Source: Viscum album
Lineage: Eukaryota > Streptophyta > Magnoliopsida > Santalales > Viscaceae
NCBI GenBank assembly: GCA_963277665.1
Contig: OY728153.1
Location: 276,990,250-277,054,249, forward strand
Length of the DNA stretch: 64,000 nucleotides
Reading direction: 5' to 3'
Under the pieces are notes generated by a model. It was not told where the DNA came from and did no database searches. It worked only from the letters and a program-made list of their open reading frames with translations. Positions 34,691-48,292 of this stretch are shown piece after piece. The position numbers and the translations under genes are program-made. Each line of letters begins with the position of its first letter. The first letter of the stretch is position 1.

Positions 34691-36835
34691 AACTATATAT
34701 GGTCCATCATCCTACTCCTCCATAATAGGATAGAATGAATAGATATGGAATAATCCCTATCATTGTGCTACAACATGACTACCTGGATATGTCCTGCTCA
34801 ATTGGTGCTAAAATTCTCATGTTTGCTTTCCATGGGAACAACCTCCTCTTCTACCTATATGGAAAGTAGTACTCTAGCTAACTACCTAAAAGGATCTACG
34901 AAACCATCTCTTAAAGGTGTAGCTATCATATATCCTCTCTCACTTGAAATAGATGGGATGGTCATATATAAATAATGGAGATGACCCATCATGCCAGAGC
35001 CTCAATAGTCAAGGGGGTATCTGGAACACTAGGGCCCTATATTCATAGGCTTCTTACTCTAGTGACACACCATGAAATTGTATGTGGGTGTAAACTGGAT
35101 AAAACTTCTCATTTATGTAGTCTCAGAGTGTCACTTTCAACTGATGGTAGAACCACTACTATGTCTGGTTACAAAACCACCCTAGCTCACACCATCTGCT
35201 TCCCTCAATGTTCTTCTTGGTGATATGGTCATGGTTCACCATATCACATATGGTAGTCAATAAGAAAACATTTACCAGATAATGAATAGGATTCCCCATA
35301 TTCTCTAACTTTCTTTGTCTTGTTATAGTATAGATAATAAAAAAGTGAGAAACTCTATTAAATGAGATGAATAGTCCAGTACGGTCATTGAACCATACTT
35401 TAGGTTCATGAACTATCTTGAAATATCACCCCCAAGGTATTTGGAATGAAATAATTAATGAATCTCAATTATAATGCTATCAATTTTTCTTCTTAATACT
35501 CACCAGAATAATTTAGAATATCCCACAAGCATTTAGAGGATCCACTCAACAAATCAATAGTAAGTTTCAATATCATATTATGTGGTGTCTCTAGATTCAA
35601 GAATATATAAATTATAGTATTGATCAATATATCTATATCCAATAGTCCAACATACCCCAATAACATGGGTGGTTGGTACTACTAAAACTCCCTATCCAAT
35701 ACTCCCATATAAGGGGATGAACTCGAAGATCCCTAGATCATCTGCATAATCAGAAGAAAGTCTCTAGTAAATCAAGTATCAAATACAATGTCATATAAAT
35801 AAATGTTTCTATATGAGAAAAAACATTAGGTATAACTAGAGGATCATAGCTTACCACCTTTGGGGAATGGTTGTCACAATCATTTGGTCGAACAACAAGA
35901 GGATGTTTTGGCATCATTACTCTACAAATTCCAACCACCTTCCTCAAATAGGATTTTATAACAACATATGCCATGAATATGTAACTAGAACATGTAAAAA
36001 TCCTTTCTATTCAATTATCTCACCCCTCTACTAGCTCAAGAAGCCATGATTTGGTGATAGAACATTTATATAAATACATAGATGCTACATACTACCATCT
36101 ACTAATTATGGTAAAACGTAAATCTCTATGATTTTAAAGTTTAATTGGATTTTTAATTCATATAAATGTACATTTTATTTCAAATAGTTTCACAAAATGG
36201 TTCCCCAATTACAATTAATAAGGCCCCATACAACACATGAACCAAATATATGTCATCCATTAAATCCATACATTAATACGTTTTAGTCTATGTGACCAAT
36301 GGTCCATGACTCAATGTGACATAGATCACTGCATAAGGTCTCTTCCATAGACTATGCAAAAAAACATTGTGGGTTATGTAACTAACTCTATGCGTCAACT
36401 ATGATACATTAATTAACTATATGAATCCTTAGAAGATAAACTTTATATTTATATCAATTAATCACTCATGGAAATCATAAGCTATAAAAACAACAAAGTG
36501 AACTTATATGGAATGACATATTCATGGAATGTCATGTTTTTACGAGGTGCCTAATATGAGGGATGATAAATGATTACTTTACCTAATTTAATCATGCCAA
36601 TGATGAAAGGTAAAAAAAATATCAATACTAATATCTCAATTCAAGTGCAACACGCAACAGTGGAATAAAATCAATTTTAATAGGGAAAATGCAGTGAATT
36701 CCAATTTACATTTGAGAAAATATTTCTTTTCTATATTCGAGGGTTAGCCACACCTAGGATTATCTCATTAACAAATCCCATGAACTTCTTAATCTGCATA
36801 ATTTTATTTCAAAATAGTAATGAATTAAAATAAAA
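34691..36835 (-). pseudogene. Nested gypsy 5' region and gag remnant
   Basis: Lies between the PBS and the protease, where gag must have been. I cannot identify a gag domain or a zinc knuckle with confidence. A 74-codon minus-strand frame at 35750-35974 and two plus-strand frames (34763-35223) are present; the plus-strand ones are antisense and probably chance. The 36000-36835 part looks like an untranslated leader. Confidence 0.45.
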
Positions 36836-36847
36836 CCTTTGATACTA
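36836..36847 (-). other. Primer-binding site of the nested gypsy (minus strand)
   Basis: The minus strand reads 'tagtatcaaagg', close to the initiator tRNA-Met site 'tggtatcagagg', three bases from the LTR end at 36851. It sets the orientation of the element. Confidence 0.7.
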
Positions 36848-36850
36848 CAT

Positions 36851-39280
36851 TGTGAATTCGAAGACCCGGGTTCCAATTAGAAGTACCCAAATCCTAGTGG
36901 GACACATGTCCTCAAGTGCATCTCCCTGAATGACATACGATTCCGACTAGAAGCAAGTGACCTGGTTGTGTCCATGGGGAGACTAGTCCCTCAATACCAG
37001 AGTATCACAATGGTAAGATAAACAGATAAATAGTAGAAGTATTATAACAATGAATAAGAATTGAAAATAGTGGTAAATAACTATGAACTGATATCTACAC
37101 TCAAACGATGTAAATGATCATATAGAATAAAAAATGTTGTCATGTTTATAAACAATTAAAACATGGATAAACATAGTAGGAAATGGTATAATATGAGCTA
37201 TACAAAAATAATCCAGAAAAGAAAAAATCTATCTAGCATCCTGAGCTCCAGCCTGGTCATCTGCTACCTGCTCCATCCTATGTCAATATAAAAGTCACAC
37301 ATCCTTAAGAGGATTATTCCCCATATCTACTTCTTTAATCATGTAGTCTACATAGGTACCATAGGTATCCCAAATATGGTGTGATATAAGTCTTAGTAAG
37401 ACACCGCTGATGACTTCTATAAATATCCAGTTTGTGTATATAACATTCCATTGTAAATATATAATAATTAAAAGAAGTCAAAAAAACTATAAATAGGTCG
37501 AATATACTTCCTAAAAAGAAACAAGGATGACACTACCTGCTTCATCCTATGCGAGAATAACTCTAAAATATTATCAAGGGTCGAAATGACAAATTTAACA
37601 TTTTATGGGAAACCATACCATATATTAGAGTTTTATAGGGGACCCCATGCCTTATATCACAATAGTATAGGGTGCTACATGACCAATATCACATCAATGG
37701 ACACTATGCCAAAATAGTATCACTAGGGATGAATTTCACATATATGATCACAAAGGACACCATGAAAATATCACAAAGGGACACCATGCTCGTATCACAT
37801 TTATATAAAGGGATTCCATACACCTTTCATACCACATTTATATAAGGGTCACTAATCCCAATTATTATTAAGCATAAGGGTATCCATTACCATTTAATTA
37901 TGACATGAATAACGGTTATCATTCCCAATCATTATAATTAAAAAATGGTTTTCATGCTCATTTATAATCATTATTAAATATTTTCATTCCCTTATGTTGT
38001 ATGACTATTAAATAACATTTTTATTCAATTTGATGCAAGGTATAATAGATTTATAATTATAATGTAACAATGAAAAATGGATTAAAAGTTGTTCAATTTA
38101 AAATAGGTGACATGGTATTACAAATCACCACAATCAAATTCAAATATTTATAAAAGTTTTAGTCATTCTATAACACTACATCCATCCATTTCATTTATAA
38201 AATCAAAAATTAGAAGTAATACCAAACACCCTAATTGGTTATTTGGTTTTATTCTCATTAAATCCATTTGGGAATGTAATATTGAACCCACAATGGGGTG
38301 GATCCATCCAAGGTAGTCGATGCCAAGGATACTAATTAGTTCATTAGGTTCCAAAGGTGGCACCCAATTTAAGGTAATTAAAAATTTGGGAAAATTCATG
38401 ATGAAACCTGAATGAAAAAAAAGGATTATATTATAAAAAATAAAAACTTATGGAATAATATATAGACCACCTAACTCATACTGGTATGACACTTCTCATC
38501 CAGTATAACCCTCTAGTTCTAAATGAATTGGATGAAATATGACGAACAAAACAATGCCATGAAAATATGTCATATGAACTTCCACATTGATAAATTTGTC
38601 GAGAGGAAGAGAAACGATGAATTATGAAAGGAATTAAAATTATAACAAATCATATCCAATGAGATGAACAATGCTTCTATCAGAATATAGGCAAATAAAC
38701 ATGATAAAAAAATATGAAATATTGCTTGGGAAAATCAAAGAGGGGGGAAGGTGAACTTGATGTCCCCTAGAGATGAAATATTGGGAAGAAAGAGTTAAAA
38801 CATGTCATTAATGAAATTTTGAAAATTTTCTGAAATAATAGGGGTTGTGTAGTTTGGCCACATTGTTTCCCAAACAATGCACTAACCGTGCACTATCTTC
38901 TATGCTAAGGGGAACCTATATGGTTAGGCCAAATAGTTATAGAAACCATATGGGAATTTAGAAAAACACCAATGATTAAAAGTATGTGGTTTTTAAATGT
39001 GTATTCTACCCCAGGCACGTAGTTATGGAAAACCATGAAACCTACAGCACCCCGATATCTAGTCTCGCATAGTTAAGAGTGAGAATTCTAGATGGGTCGC
39101 ACAATTTCTACTAACTGTGAAACCCATTGTTTCTCCCACCGACCAGGGTTCCAAGCTACGAACAAGCCCCAGACAGCCCCAAAATATTTATAACCTAAAA
39201 GGTAATCCATAAATTCTCAATAAAAAGGAGTTATACTAGATTTAAATGGATTTATACATGATAAAAAATAGGTTTTTTAT
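36851..39280 (-). repeat. 5' LTR of the nested minus-strand gypsy
   Basis: Matches 28816-31267. Its plus-strand left edge 'tgtgaattcgaagac' gives the CA end on the minus strand. The outer edge near 39280 has lost the expected CA ('ggttttttat' against 'ggttctcaca'). Frames at 38107-38399 are LTR sequence. Confidence 0.75.
37600..37990 (-). repeat. Repeats of about 30 bp in the 5' LTR of the nested gypsy
   Basis: Irregular units such as 'gggaccccatgcc...tatcacaatagtata' and 'gggacaccatgctcgtatcaca' in series, the counterpart of 29560-29990. Confidence 0.55.
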
Positions 39281-40162
39281 AGGAAACATATATTAATTTC
39301 AATTATTTGTGAAATTATATCTTGTGAATATTATTGATTTTTCTATAACACCTATAACTATAAACACTTTATGTTGTGGGATTCTTCTCATACTCAAATA
39401 ATCTTAGCTTGGCTTCCCAATCCTCCTCCATCTTCATAATTTTTATTTCATGTATTCTTATTTATTCTTGAAAATATTTTTGATGATTCTTTTTTATGTT
39501 ATCATTATCTTTGAGATGAGAAATTTTTACAAACATAACAACTTTATGTAATTTCAAAAATTCATGGGATGCTTCTATAAATAAAATATCATATATTTTT
39601 TTCACAAAATAATTCCTTTTAATTCGTCAACAACTTCAACATGTCATTCATTATAATGAAAAGTTGTTTATTCCTTTTTATTCACTAGTTTTTTGGAGAG
39701 TGATGGATATCCCACCTATTTTAACCAATTCCTCTCCCATTGAATTATCCTATTCTTCTAGATATAATTTTTCATCATAACGACCCATGACACCTTCAAA
39801 AATATTTTTTACAACTTATTTGGGATCTTTCTTCATATTTTATTTCAATTCAAAGAGTAGATCAATAAGTGGTCCATCATCATCACATCTTGTGTAGGAT
39901 TAATTAGGAAAATAATAATCAACAGAGTCATTGAAACATATTCCATGTTGATTACATTCATAAAGTGGTATCTCTATCTATATTGCACTAATTTTATAAA
40001 ATATTTTTTTCGATCTCTTCTTTATTTGATTCTAACTCTTAGTATAATTTTCATGAAGAGTATTCACATATGTAACAGAATATTTATTCATCATAGGTAG
40101 CTCAAAAATTTCCTAAAATCAACAATTAATAAAAACTATCTTGGATCTTTAGAGGTAACCAT
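39281..40162 (-). other. Interior of the old element, right part; charged coding-like remnant
   Basis: Immediately inside the PBS at 40165-40175. The minus strand holds protein-like pieces with a few stops. Around 39371-39465 it reads a helical, charged stretch ('IRIHEIKIMKMEEDWEAKLR') of coiled-coil character. Around 39790-39840 it reads 'NIFEGVMGRYDEKLYLEE'. Gag is expected here, but I cannot match it to a known gag domain. Confidence 0.4.
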
Positions 40163-40164
40163 CC

Positions 40165-40175
40165 CTCTGATACCA
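40165..40175 (-). other. Primer-binding site of the old element (minus strand)
   Basis: Plus strand 'ctctgatacca', minus strand TGGTATCAGAG: a complete match to the initiator tRNA-Met site. It is followed across two bases by 'tgtagtacccc', that is, an LTR ending GGGGTACTACA on the minus strand. This is the best-preserved signal of this old element. Confidence 0.8.
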
Positions 40176-40177
40176 TT

Positions 40178-43100
40178 TGTAGTACCCCAGGATAGACTGT
40201 CTTCTAGGGGAATCAATGGTTTAATTTTTAAAAACTATTTCTATAGAATTAAAACGTGTGAACTTGTTGAGGTTCTAGATTCAATCAATGGTATCTCACT
40301 ATTTTACTTCTTATATAGAATTAATATGATTGATAATAGCATGTGATATTTACGAGGTTTAATTAAAAGACCTAATTATTATGTCAGTTATTCTACCCAA
40401 CACATATTGTAAAATATTATATTATAATGAATTATAATATATGATACAAACTCAAAACATATATATCATGAATCCACATGGTATGTTATCTGTACTACAT
40501 CTTAAGGTATTACCAGAATCCATGCTAGTCTTCTCCAGAATCAACACTATGGACTTCTCCTCTTGAATCACACATGAGGCTTCCTATTCCAAAATCCAAC
40601 TTAGAGACTTACTCATTTAATTAAGGATTTATCCACTTTATGATGAACTAATAAAATTCCATAATTAGATTTTTGGATCACACATTCATTCATACCAGTT
40701 CATGTACCTTTATAAATCATGTTGTTGTTACTCACAAATATCTATTCACATGTATTTGATTAGTTTCCTTAGTGAAATTATGATCGAGAACATATTTATT
40801 ATACTAATGTCCTGACCACAATAAATATGTACAATATTTTACTAAAAATTCTCCTATAATATTTATAAATATTAATGATCTATTACAATATAAATTCACT
40901 ATCATCTCATATATAATCTATTCTTATATTCTGTCCAGCCTTAGTCTCAATATTATTTAACAATATTCATACAATGAATAACACATGTGTATTTCTCAAT
41001 ATTTATGCATGAAATACTCAATTTTTAAATCCTTTCACCAAAAATTATTTCTATATTAATTTATGTTAAACTAAAATTTCATTTTTTTCTTCTAGTTATT
41101 TACTAATGTGAGTGTTTTGTTTTGTATATATGCATTAAATTATGCATACACACATTAGTCTAGTTTAAAATTATTTCATGTGTGAATGTAATCATTAATG
41201 GGTTGAATGCAATGTTTTTTCATTCTATAACATCACTCTTTCATGCAAATCACCTGACTAGTCCAAGGTTTTGTAAAGAAGACGATCTATACAAAGTTAT
41301 ACGATCACTTTTGTCTCCTCCTAACATCATATTTGGATGTATTACATCCTCCTCCATTTGATGAGAAAATTATCAAATGATATTCCCTCTTAAATATTTC
41401 TTACGCCATGTATGTGGTTCACAAGATCATAAAGATCTTTATAAAAGATCTTCATGTGATAGTTGATGTTTTCTGTGGTTTCTTCTCTACTTCTCTCATG
41501 TAAGAAAAAGATTCTATACAAGAGTTCCTTCATGTGATCAAATGAATTTACAATAGGTTCCTTCATGAGAAAAGATATATATCCATGAGGTGTATTTCCC
41601 GACACACATCTTATAGCTAGGCTAATATAAAAATATTTTTAGGGCTGGGATGGCTTGTAGATTTCTTCCTTATGAGACAACTATTTTCTATAGTATCTTT
41701 TTTGAAACCAAGGAGGTTCACACAAAATCATTCTACTTCATGTGAATCAATCACATATAATTCTTATTCCATTATGTGAATTAAATATGTGGGAATCCTT
41801 CTTTTGAGGGCTTCTTTCAATTCATCAAAGAGTAACTTCTACCTTTAACAGTCATGCCTCATTTTCTATAGAAGAGGATACACCACCACTCCTCTACTAT
41901 CCATTGCATGTGAGGACCCATTAAACACTCCCACAGATCCTAATATCACATTTATTTTGAACATCCAAAAATCAAAGAATCTCTATGTGCTACAGAGGCA
42001 ATAATGTGGTCAAATTATCTCTTTCCTTGATCATTTAGCACATTTTTACTTCATGTGATCGTCCATTTTTATTTTTATGAAATTTGGATAATCCCTTGAT
42101 AACCTCATGATAGTGATGAATAATTCAAATGTAAGAGTAGGATTATTCTTGTGAATTAGAAGACATTATTTTTCATGTGATAAAATGTCATGATTTCTTT
42201 ATCACTTTTCATAATCTAGAGAATATAATGAGATTCCATGACTTTATATGAAAAATATTTCTCTTATACTCCTGAATTTTATCAGTTTATGAAAAAAGTC
42301 ACAAAATGACACTCTTATTTGAATAATCTCTTGTATGAATGAAATTTATTACATGAAAGACATTGATTCAGTCAACCTTGTATTCTTGTCCTGGATTGAT
42401 CACTGGTTCTAGTAAGGATCAACAAATTCATGTTTTCTTTGATTATCTAGGAAGAACCTTCATCAAGAGGTAGGAAGAAATGATGTTGGTTTAAAATATT
42501 GGGGAATGGGATATTAGATGTCCTATATTGATCACATACAATAGAACATGGTAAATACATATTTTCTATTATTGAGAAACACTATCATGAGGTTAACATG
42601 CTACATAGAACATTCCAGTCTTCATTGAAACACTTTATTATCTAGATCCATTAACTAGCAATTAGAGTTGTTCATAGGGGATAGACACCTATTAAACTAT
42701 TAAAAAAATCATGGGAATAATGCCATCTAAAATGTTTGTCCCACCACCACCTCCATGCACTCGATCCTAAGAAACTTATACCCTTGCATGCAATGTTAGG
42801 ATTATAAACAGCCTATCCCATACACTTTCTTCCTATGGTCTACTCTGGGTTGGACTCCCTTAGATGTGGTAGAACTAAAAGTCCCGGAGGTGCCCTTGTT
42901 CGAGCATTCCCTAGGTGGCATGTGGTTTAACCGTTATTTTCTTATTCCCACTCCCATATATTGAAATATCTAATTATATAAATATATTCCAAGAAGAAAT
43001 TTTGAAAGGCTTATTTTTTCATCTTATCCTTTAATGATTCTTCATGTAAAATGTTAATACATTTTACATGGACTTCAATGAATTCCTCATGAAATAATAA

Positions 43101-43427
43101 AATATTTCAAGGTCTTATTCTAATTTATATTCTTCTACAGCATTGTTATAAAAAAATTTCCTCCCTAACCCATGTCTTTTTAGTGAGGGTAGTTCCACAA
43201 TCGTCACCATTAACATTGAAAACTTCTTGATTATGATAAACAATGCCACCAAGTGAGGTAAGACATGTCCAAAAATTTTCAAAATTTTCATTTAATATTT
43301 ATCAATAATTATATTCCATGAAATAATGTGAATAATTAAATATTTTACAAAAATAACCACTTCATCTAAACTCACCTAACATATATTGAGACAAAATTGA
43401 AAAAAAAATGAAACATAGGACCCAACA
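40178..43427 (-). repeat. Right (5') LTR of the old element, about 3.25 kb
   Basis: Bounded by the PBS at 40165 and by the end of homology with the left LTR at 43427, where the minus strand starts 'TGTTGGGTCCTATG'. The part 41985-43427 aligns with 25083-26527; 40178-41984 has no partner in the window. It includes an imperfect palindrome 'aagatctttataaaagatctt' near 41430 and a short minus-strand frame at 41390-41605 of no recognised function. Confidence 0.5.
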
Positions 43428-46400
43428 TAGTTGTTATGACTAGTTAATAAGTTTCCCTTACTGATAATTCAATATCATATATTTATTAATATTATATTTC
43501 ATTGGTTATGAAGAGGATTATATAATATTATATGTTTATAAGATGTTATATAGGATAATAATTATGGAAAAAAATTTACTATTGTTGGAAAATAATATGT
43601 TTGTGAAGATGGTCTCCAATACACTAAAACATTAGTTCCTTGGGTTGTGTGATTAATTATGGGATCTATTAATTATACCATGGTATAAATTAATTATGTA
43701 TGTATGTTTATCTTGGGTTTATATAGTTTTAATTAATAAAGGGTTTAGTTTTTTTATATTAGTTTATTTACCTTTGGTATTAAAGTTGTAGATCCTTAGA
43801 GAAAACCCCAGAGATCAGTCCATGTATAGGGTGATATTTTAAAATATTAGAAAATTCATGATCAAGTGTTTTTCCTAGAAATAAATCCCAATATTTATAT
43901 TATAAAGTGGATGTGACTATGGTATAAATGCACCTAGGTGTAATCACCCAAAAAAAGGGTTGGCTGAGAATTGAATCGAGCATTACTATGATGCACGATG
44001 AGGGAACCTAAGACTACCCACCAAGGTAGGCACTCATTGGTGACATTATTAGTTGGTTATATTCTCTTTACAAACTTATATGATGATTTGATTTCCTAGT
44101 TACATTGATGTATTAGGTTGAGAAGTGTAAGAAAATCCATCTTAAGGTAACCTTTGCCATACTAAGATCAATATAGGTTGAACAAAATTAACTATAGGAT
44201 AGTGTGATAATGTAAACGAAAAATATGTTTTATGGTTGAATTTCATTTATGATTATCATAATATCTCTGTATTGTTAATATTTTATTAATATTTTTATCC
44301 ATTTAGATTTTAATAGTAACTTGAACTTGAATTGAACCACCCATCATAATGGGATTTGGAGTGAGAAACCTTGTGATTAGGAAAAAATAATATAAAGTAA
44401 TATTATTAACAATTCTAACATAATCATAGACCCAATAACACTAAAGGAAAGACCGATGTAGTGTAATTACCGATAAAGCGATGAAGATAATAGTGGAAAA
44501 AGGTAAAAAAATATTATATGTCAAAAATGTTGCAGGATTAACTGATAAAATTTACTCAAGGGGAACATAAGATTCAATAATTGTAAAATAGGTTGTTATC
44601 TATAATTAATATATCAATTAAAAATAGAGATTCTAGTTAACATGATGGAATGAAATAGGGTTTATCCTAAGGTACCATTAATAATTCATTGTCTTATGTG
44701 TGGGGAACATGGGAATTATCTAATTCAATTCCATAATCCATCAATAAATAAGACCATGATCATCACAAACCTATAACACAAGAAAAAAATATAATACCTA
44801 TTAAATAATTACCCCCTGGTGGTCCTAGTATTTTAGATAAATATACCATCCAATCGAGAGTTATAGATATCTTATTGGAATTTGATTCTATAAACTCTTA
44901 TATATCTAATATGTTTTCCAAGATCATGAAATCCTCACCTTGTGACTTTATTATTGAATAAATCAATTAGTGGTATGATTATTGTATTCCATGTTAATTT
45001 TTATAATAATTTAACTTATGAAAATCATATTATTATTCCTTTAGTTAAATTTAAATCAATTTCAGTGATGGATTGCTTCCCCCAACATAGAGGAAATAGT
45101 ATCTGGAGTGCAGAAACAAATTTATAAATCTATTATATTATATCAATTAAAGGATAATAATCAAAAAAGTTTATATAAAATTATATAATATTGGTCTTGA
45201 AACATAATAATGGAGGTCTCTTAGCCCATATAGTTAGAAAAAAACTCAATACTTGGGATAAGTTTATCCCAACTAAAGAGATGTGTATCCCAAGTATATA
45301 AGGTTGATATATCTATAAAAATTATATCCTAATTCATATCTATAATTTAAATTTTCTTATATATTTTTTTGGTATGTGATAACTATAAATTTCAAGAATG
45401 GAATTTATTTAAAGGGGTGAACAAAATGACTCAATATTATACTTTTTATTCTACTTAAATAAAAATATATATTAAATAATATTTTTCAAAAATTACACTA
45501 ATTTAAAAGGAAAAAATATAACATATTTTTAATATAAAATATGACCATTATAAAAAAGATATTAAATTAGTTTTTATAAATTTAAGTAACCAATTTTTGA
45601 AATCAATAAATAAAGCAGGACGAAATGGAATATTAGAGTGGAAGGATTTGTTACGAAGTTAATTTTTCTATGCTCAAAATGGATGTAACTTCACTATTAG
45701 TTGAACAGGACCAATCCCATGATAAAATAATGTGATTAAGTATTAATAAAACTATATATTAGATATTTTCAAGCTCGTGGATGTTTCCACAAGATCCATG
45801 CTATCTAAACCACCACCTAAAACAACAATCATAGATTATATGGTACTAAGGTTTTATAAGGATATCATAAGTGGTTATGTAAGTAAAAATTATTATTATA
45901 TAAACATGTAACAAAATATTTCTATATATGTATATATATCATGAATTTTTATGTTTTTCGAATGGTCTTCTTTTCTTAATTCAAATTATGCATAGAAAAT
46001 ATTTTTTAAAATTTATAGTTTTATTTAATAGAAATAAGTTTGTTATAATTGAATAATAGAAATATATATTATTTTTATTAATAATAAGTTAACACTATAT
46101 TTTTTAGTAATTTATAGAAAACATAATAAATAATACAAAAAAGTAACGTTCTTATAATAAAATCATTTCAGTTTTTTTGTTTTTTAAAAATGAAATAAAA
46201 TTTATAAATTTAAGGATATGAATTTAAAAAAATTAACTTTATTATTATATTTATCAAAAAATTTAAAATTATGTTAATTTTTAGTTATTATTTTTCAAAA
46301 ATTCATTTTTATCTACATAGTGTGAAATGATCAATTTACCAATAGTATGAGTTTTTATCCCATTATTAGTATAAAAGTTAGAATTTGAAATTTTTAAAAG

Positions 46401-48292
46401 CATTTTTACAAAAAAATATATTTTAAAATTTTAATTTTACTTCTTAAATTAATTATTATAGTTTACAAACCTATGAATTATGTTTTAGAATTACAATTAT
46501 ATTTTTCACAGAAATTATTTTAGTACATCATACATTTATTATATAAAATTTAATTTTAAAAACATTTATAAATTGAACAAAAAAATTGATATCGTATTTT
46601 AGATCAACATGATCCCATTTTTAAATAATTTCAACATAAATTGTGACATAAAATAATGAGTACTTTGATTAATGTTAATGAATAGGATAATTTTTAAACT
46701 GTGATTCTCAAATAAATATTTATTTTATGTTGTGAAATATTTATCTAAATAACTAAATTAATAAATTTTAAAATATAATTATATTTTTATTTCAAACACA
46801 TTTAAATTTATATTAACAAACTTTTAATTGGTAACAAATTTTAAATAAGTCTTGGAACTTGGAATGATTAGAACATCAATTTTTTAGAATATTATTTTCT
46901 CTATATAAAATAATTTAATATAAAAGATAATTTTATATTATTTAGAAAATAAATTATTTTTAATAGAGATTAAATTTACTTTTCAACAACACAAATTATT
47001 TAAGAGGTTTTATTTAATATTTGTATTATAACATAAACTACTTAGGTAAAAACTAGTTACCCGTGTATCAACAAAAATGTATAAGTAAAATCTTAAGAAC
47101 AAATGACATCAAACATGTTTAGTACATGTTTAGAAATAAATGGATTTGGATATCTAGACAAAAGTAAAACCTCAATTACATTATTTATATGTATTAGATT
47201 TAAGGATAATGAATAGTGTAATGATATCATTGAAAATGAAAGGGTGTTCTAAAAAGTGAACTTTTCTTCACTTATTAAAGGGGAACTTCTACCCCTTCAT
47301 GTCATATCCATTAAATAGAATTAATTTCATAAAATCTTCCATTTTCTCATTCTAAAATCCAGTATCAATTTAATATTCATGTGGTTCCAATTATTTAACA
47401 TCCCTTTTTAATTTCCAATGAGACTTTCAACTGAAATCTAAAGGCACCAATGTGAGTATTACCCACCCCTTACAATTTATTCATAATATTTATCATAAAA
47501 ATGAACCCTAAACATGGTAATATGATAACCCTACTATCATTATTATACTTATTTGTTATTATATTAATGGAAAAATATTTTTTATTCACATCCATCCACT
47601 TAAAAAAACACTATCCACATAGAAAAACAGAATAATTTTAACTGTGCGTTTCCAGACTACCTCCTCCAAAATGTAATTTTTTTCATTTATCGTATTAATT
47701 ATATTTATTTATAAAAACCACATAAATTATTATATAAAAAACCCATTAAAATTATTTCATTATTTTCTATGCTAATGATATACTAAAATTCCATAACCAT
47801 ACTCACAAATTGAGATATAACATGTTCATGTTTTTGGTTGCTTTGACCACATACTTAATGAATATTATAAAAATATATCATGGATTAATATGAGAAAAAA
47901 TAACTAATTTTATTATAATTTCATAATAAAATAATTATTGGCTTTTATTTTTTCAATTTTATTAATTATTTTACATATTGTTCAAATTTCATCTATGAAT
48001 ACTAAAATTTCCAAAATATGATGACACCGATTCAATTTTTAGACACACATAAGAAAAAAAAATAATAAATAAATAAAATTCTAAAATAAATGGTCCATAA
48101 TAAATTAAGTATTGAAGAATAAGGATAATAATAAGGATTATAATAAACATGATCTGATTATTCAAGATATTAGGCGAATATGGAGAATGAATCTGGATCA
48201 TGGTAAGAATTTTTCATTAATCAATTATTTTCCTTTGGAAAAAATCTATAATATACGACTATTATATTTACTTATTTATCTATTCAAAGCTC
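43428..48292. other. Very AT-rich region with one gypsy remnant
   Basis: Beyond the protease remnant listed separately I find no gene. 45900-47050 is almost pure A/T with scattered homopolymer runs. The stretch 43800-44050 has more mixed composition ('ggttggctgagaattgaatcg', 'aaggtaggcactcattgg') and might be the end of an old LTR, but no partner copy is seen. Probably fragments of one or more very old elements. Confidence 0.45.
44830..45127 (+). pseudogene. Orphan gypsy protease remnant
   Basis: The plus-strand translation near 44856-44930 reads 'ILLEFDSINSYISNMFSKIM', which fits the gypsy protease pattern (L-L-D-S-G-A-T-x-S-F-I-S) with the catalytic Asp shifted or lost. After a frameshift, 44942-45127 continues with 'FKSISVMDCFPQHRG', resembling the later protease motif F-D-V-I-L-G-M-D-W-L. 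No neighbouring RT or integrase is recognisable. Old and weak, but two motifs occur in the correct order. Confidence 0.4.

Larger units (their letters stand above)
28816..39280 (-). mobile_element. Minus-strand Ty3/gypsy retrotransposon nested in the old element
   Basis: LTRs at 28816-31267 and 36851-39280 (about 2.45 and 2.43 kb) match along their length. The 5' LTR is the right one: a minus-strand PBS, 'cctttgatacta' at 36836-36847, lies three bases inside it, and a purine tract lies inside the left LTR. Reading right to left come gag-like sequence, protease, RT, RNase H and integrase, which is the gypsy order. All are broken by stops and frameshifts. No target duplication could be read at the outer ends. 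Confidence 0.8.
25083..43427 (-). mobile_element. Old minus-strand LTR element without recognisable pol, interrupted by a gypsy element
   Basis: Direct repeats at 25083-26527 and 41985-43427 are collinear over about 1.44 kb. A minus-strand PBS, 'ctctgatacca' at 40165-40175, defines the inner end of the right repeat at 40178. The right (5') LTR is therefore about 3.25 kb and the left (3') LTR is cut by E2 at 25083. Removing the nested gypsy (28816-39280) leaves only about 3.2 kb of interior with no RT, RNase H or integrase that I can see. Long LTRs with a short pol-less interior resemble the non-autonomous class called LARDs. Family assignment is uncertain: the purine tract and TGTTGG start look copia-like, while the LTR end and PBS fit gypsy as well. 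Confidence 0.5.

Noticed and set aside
34763..35223. Two plus-strand open frames of 70-82 codons
   Set aside because: They are antisense to the minus-strand gypsy interior and contain no domain; the strand bias of the region explains them.
45900..47050. Possible organelle-derived insert because of extreme AT content
   Set aside because: No organellar gene, tRNA or rRNA is recognisable; the composition alone is not evidence.
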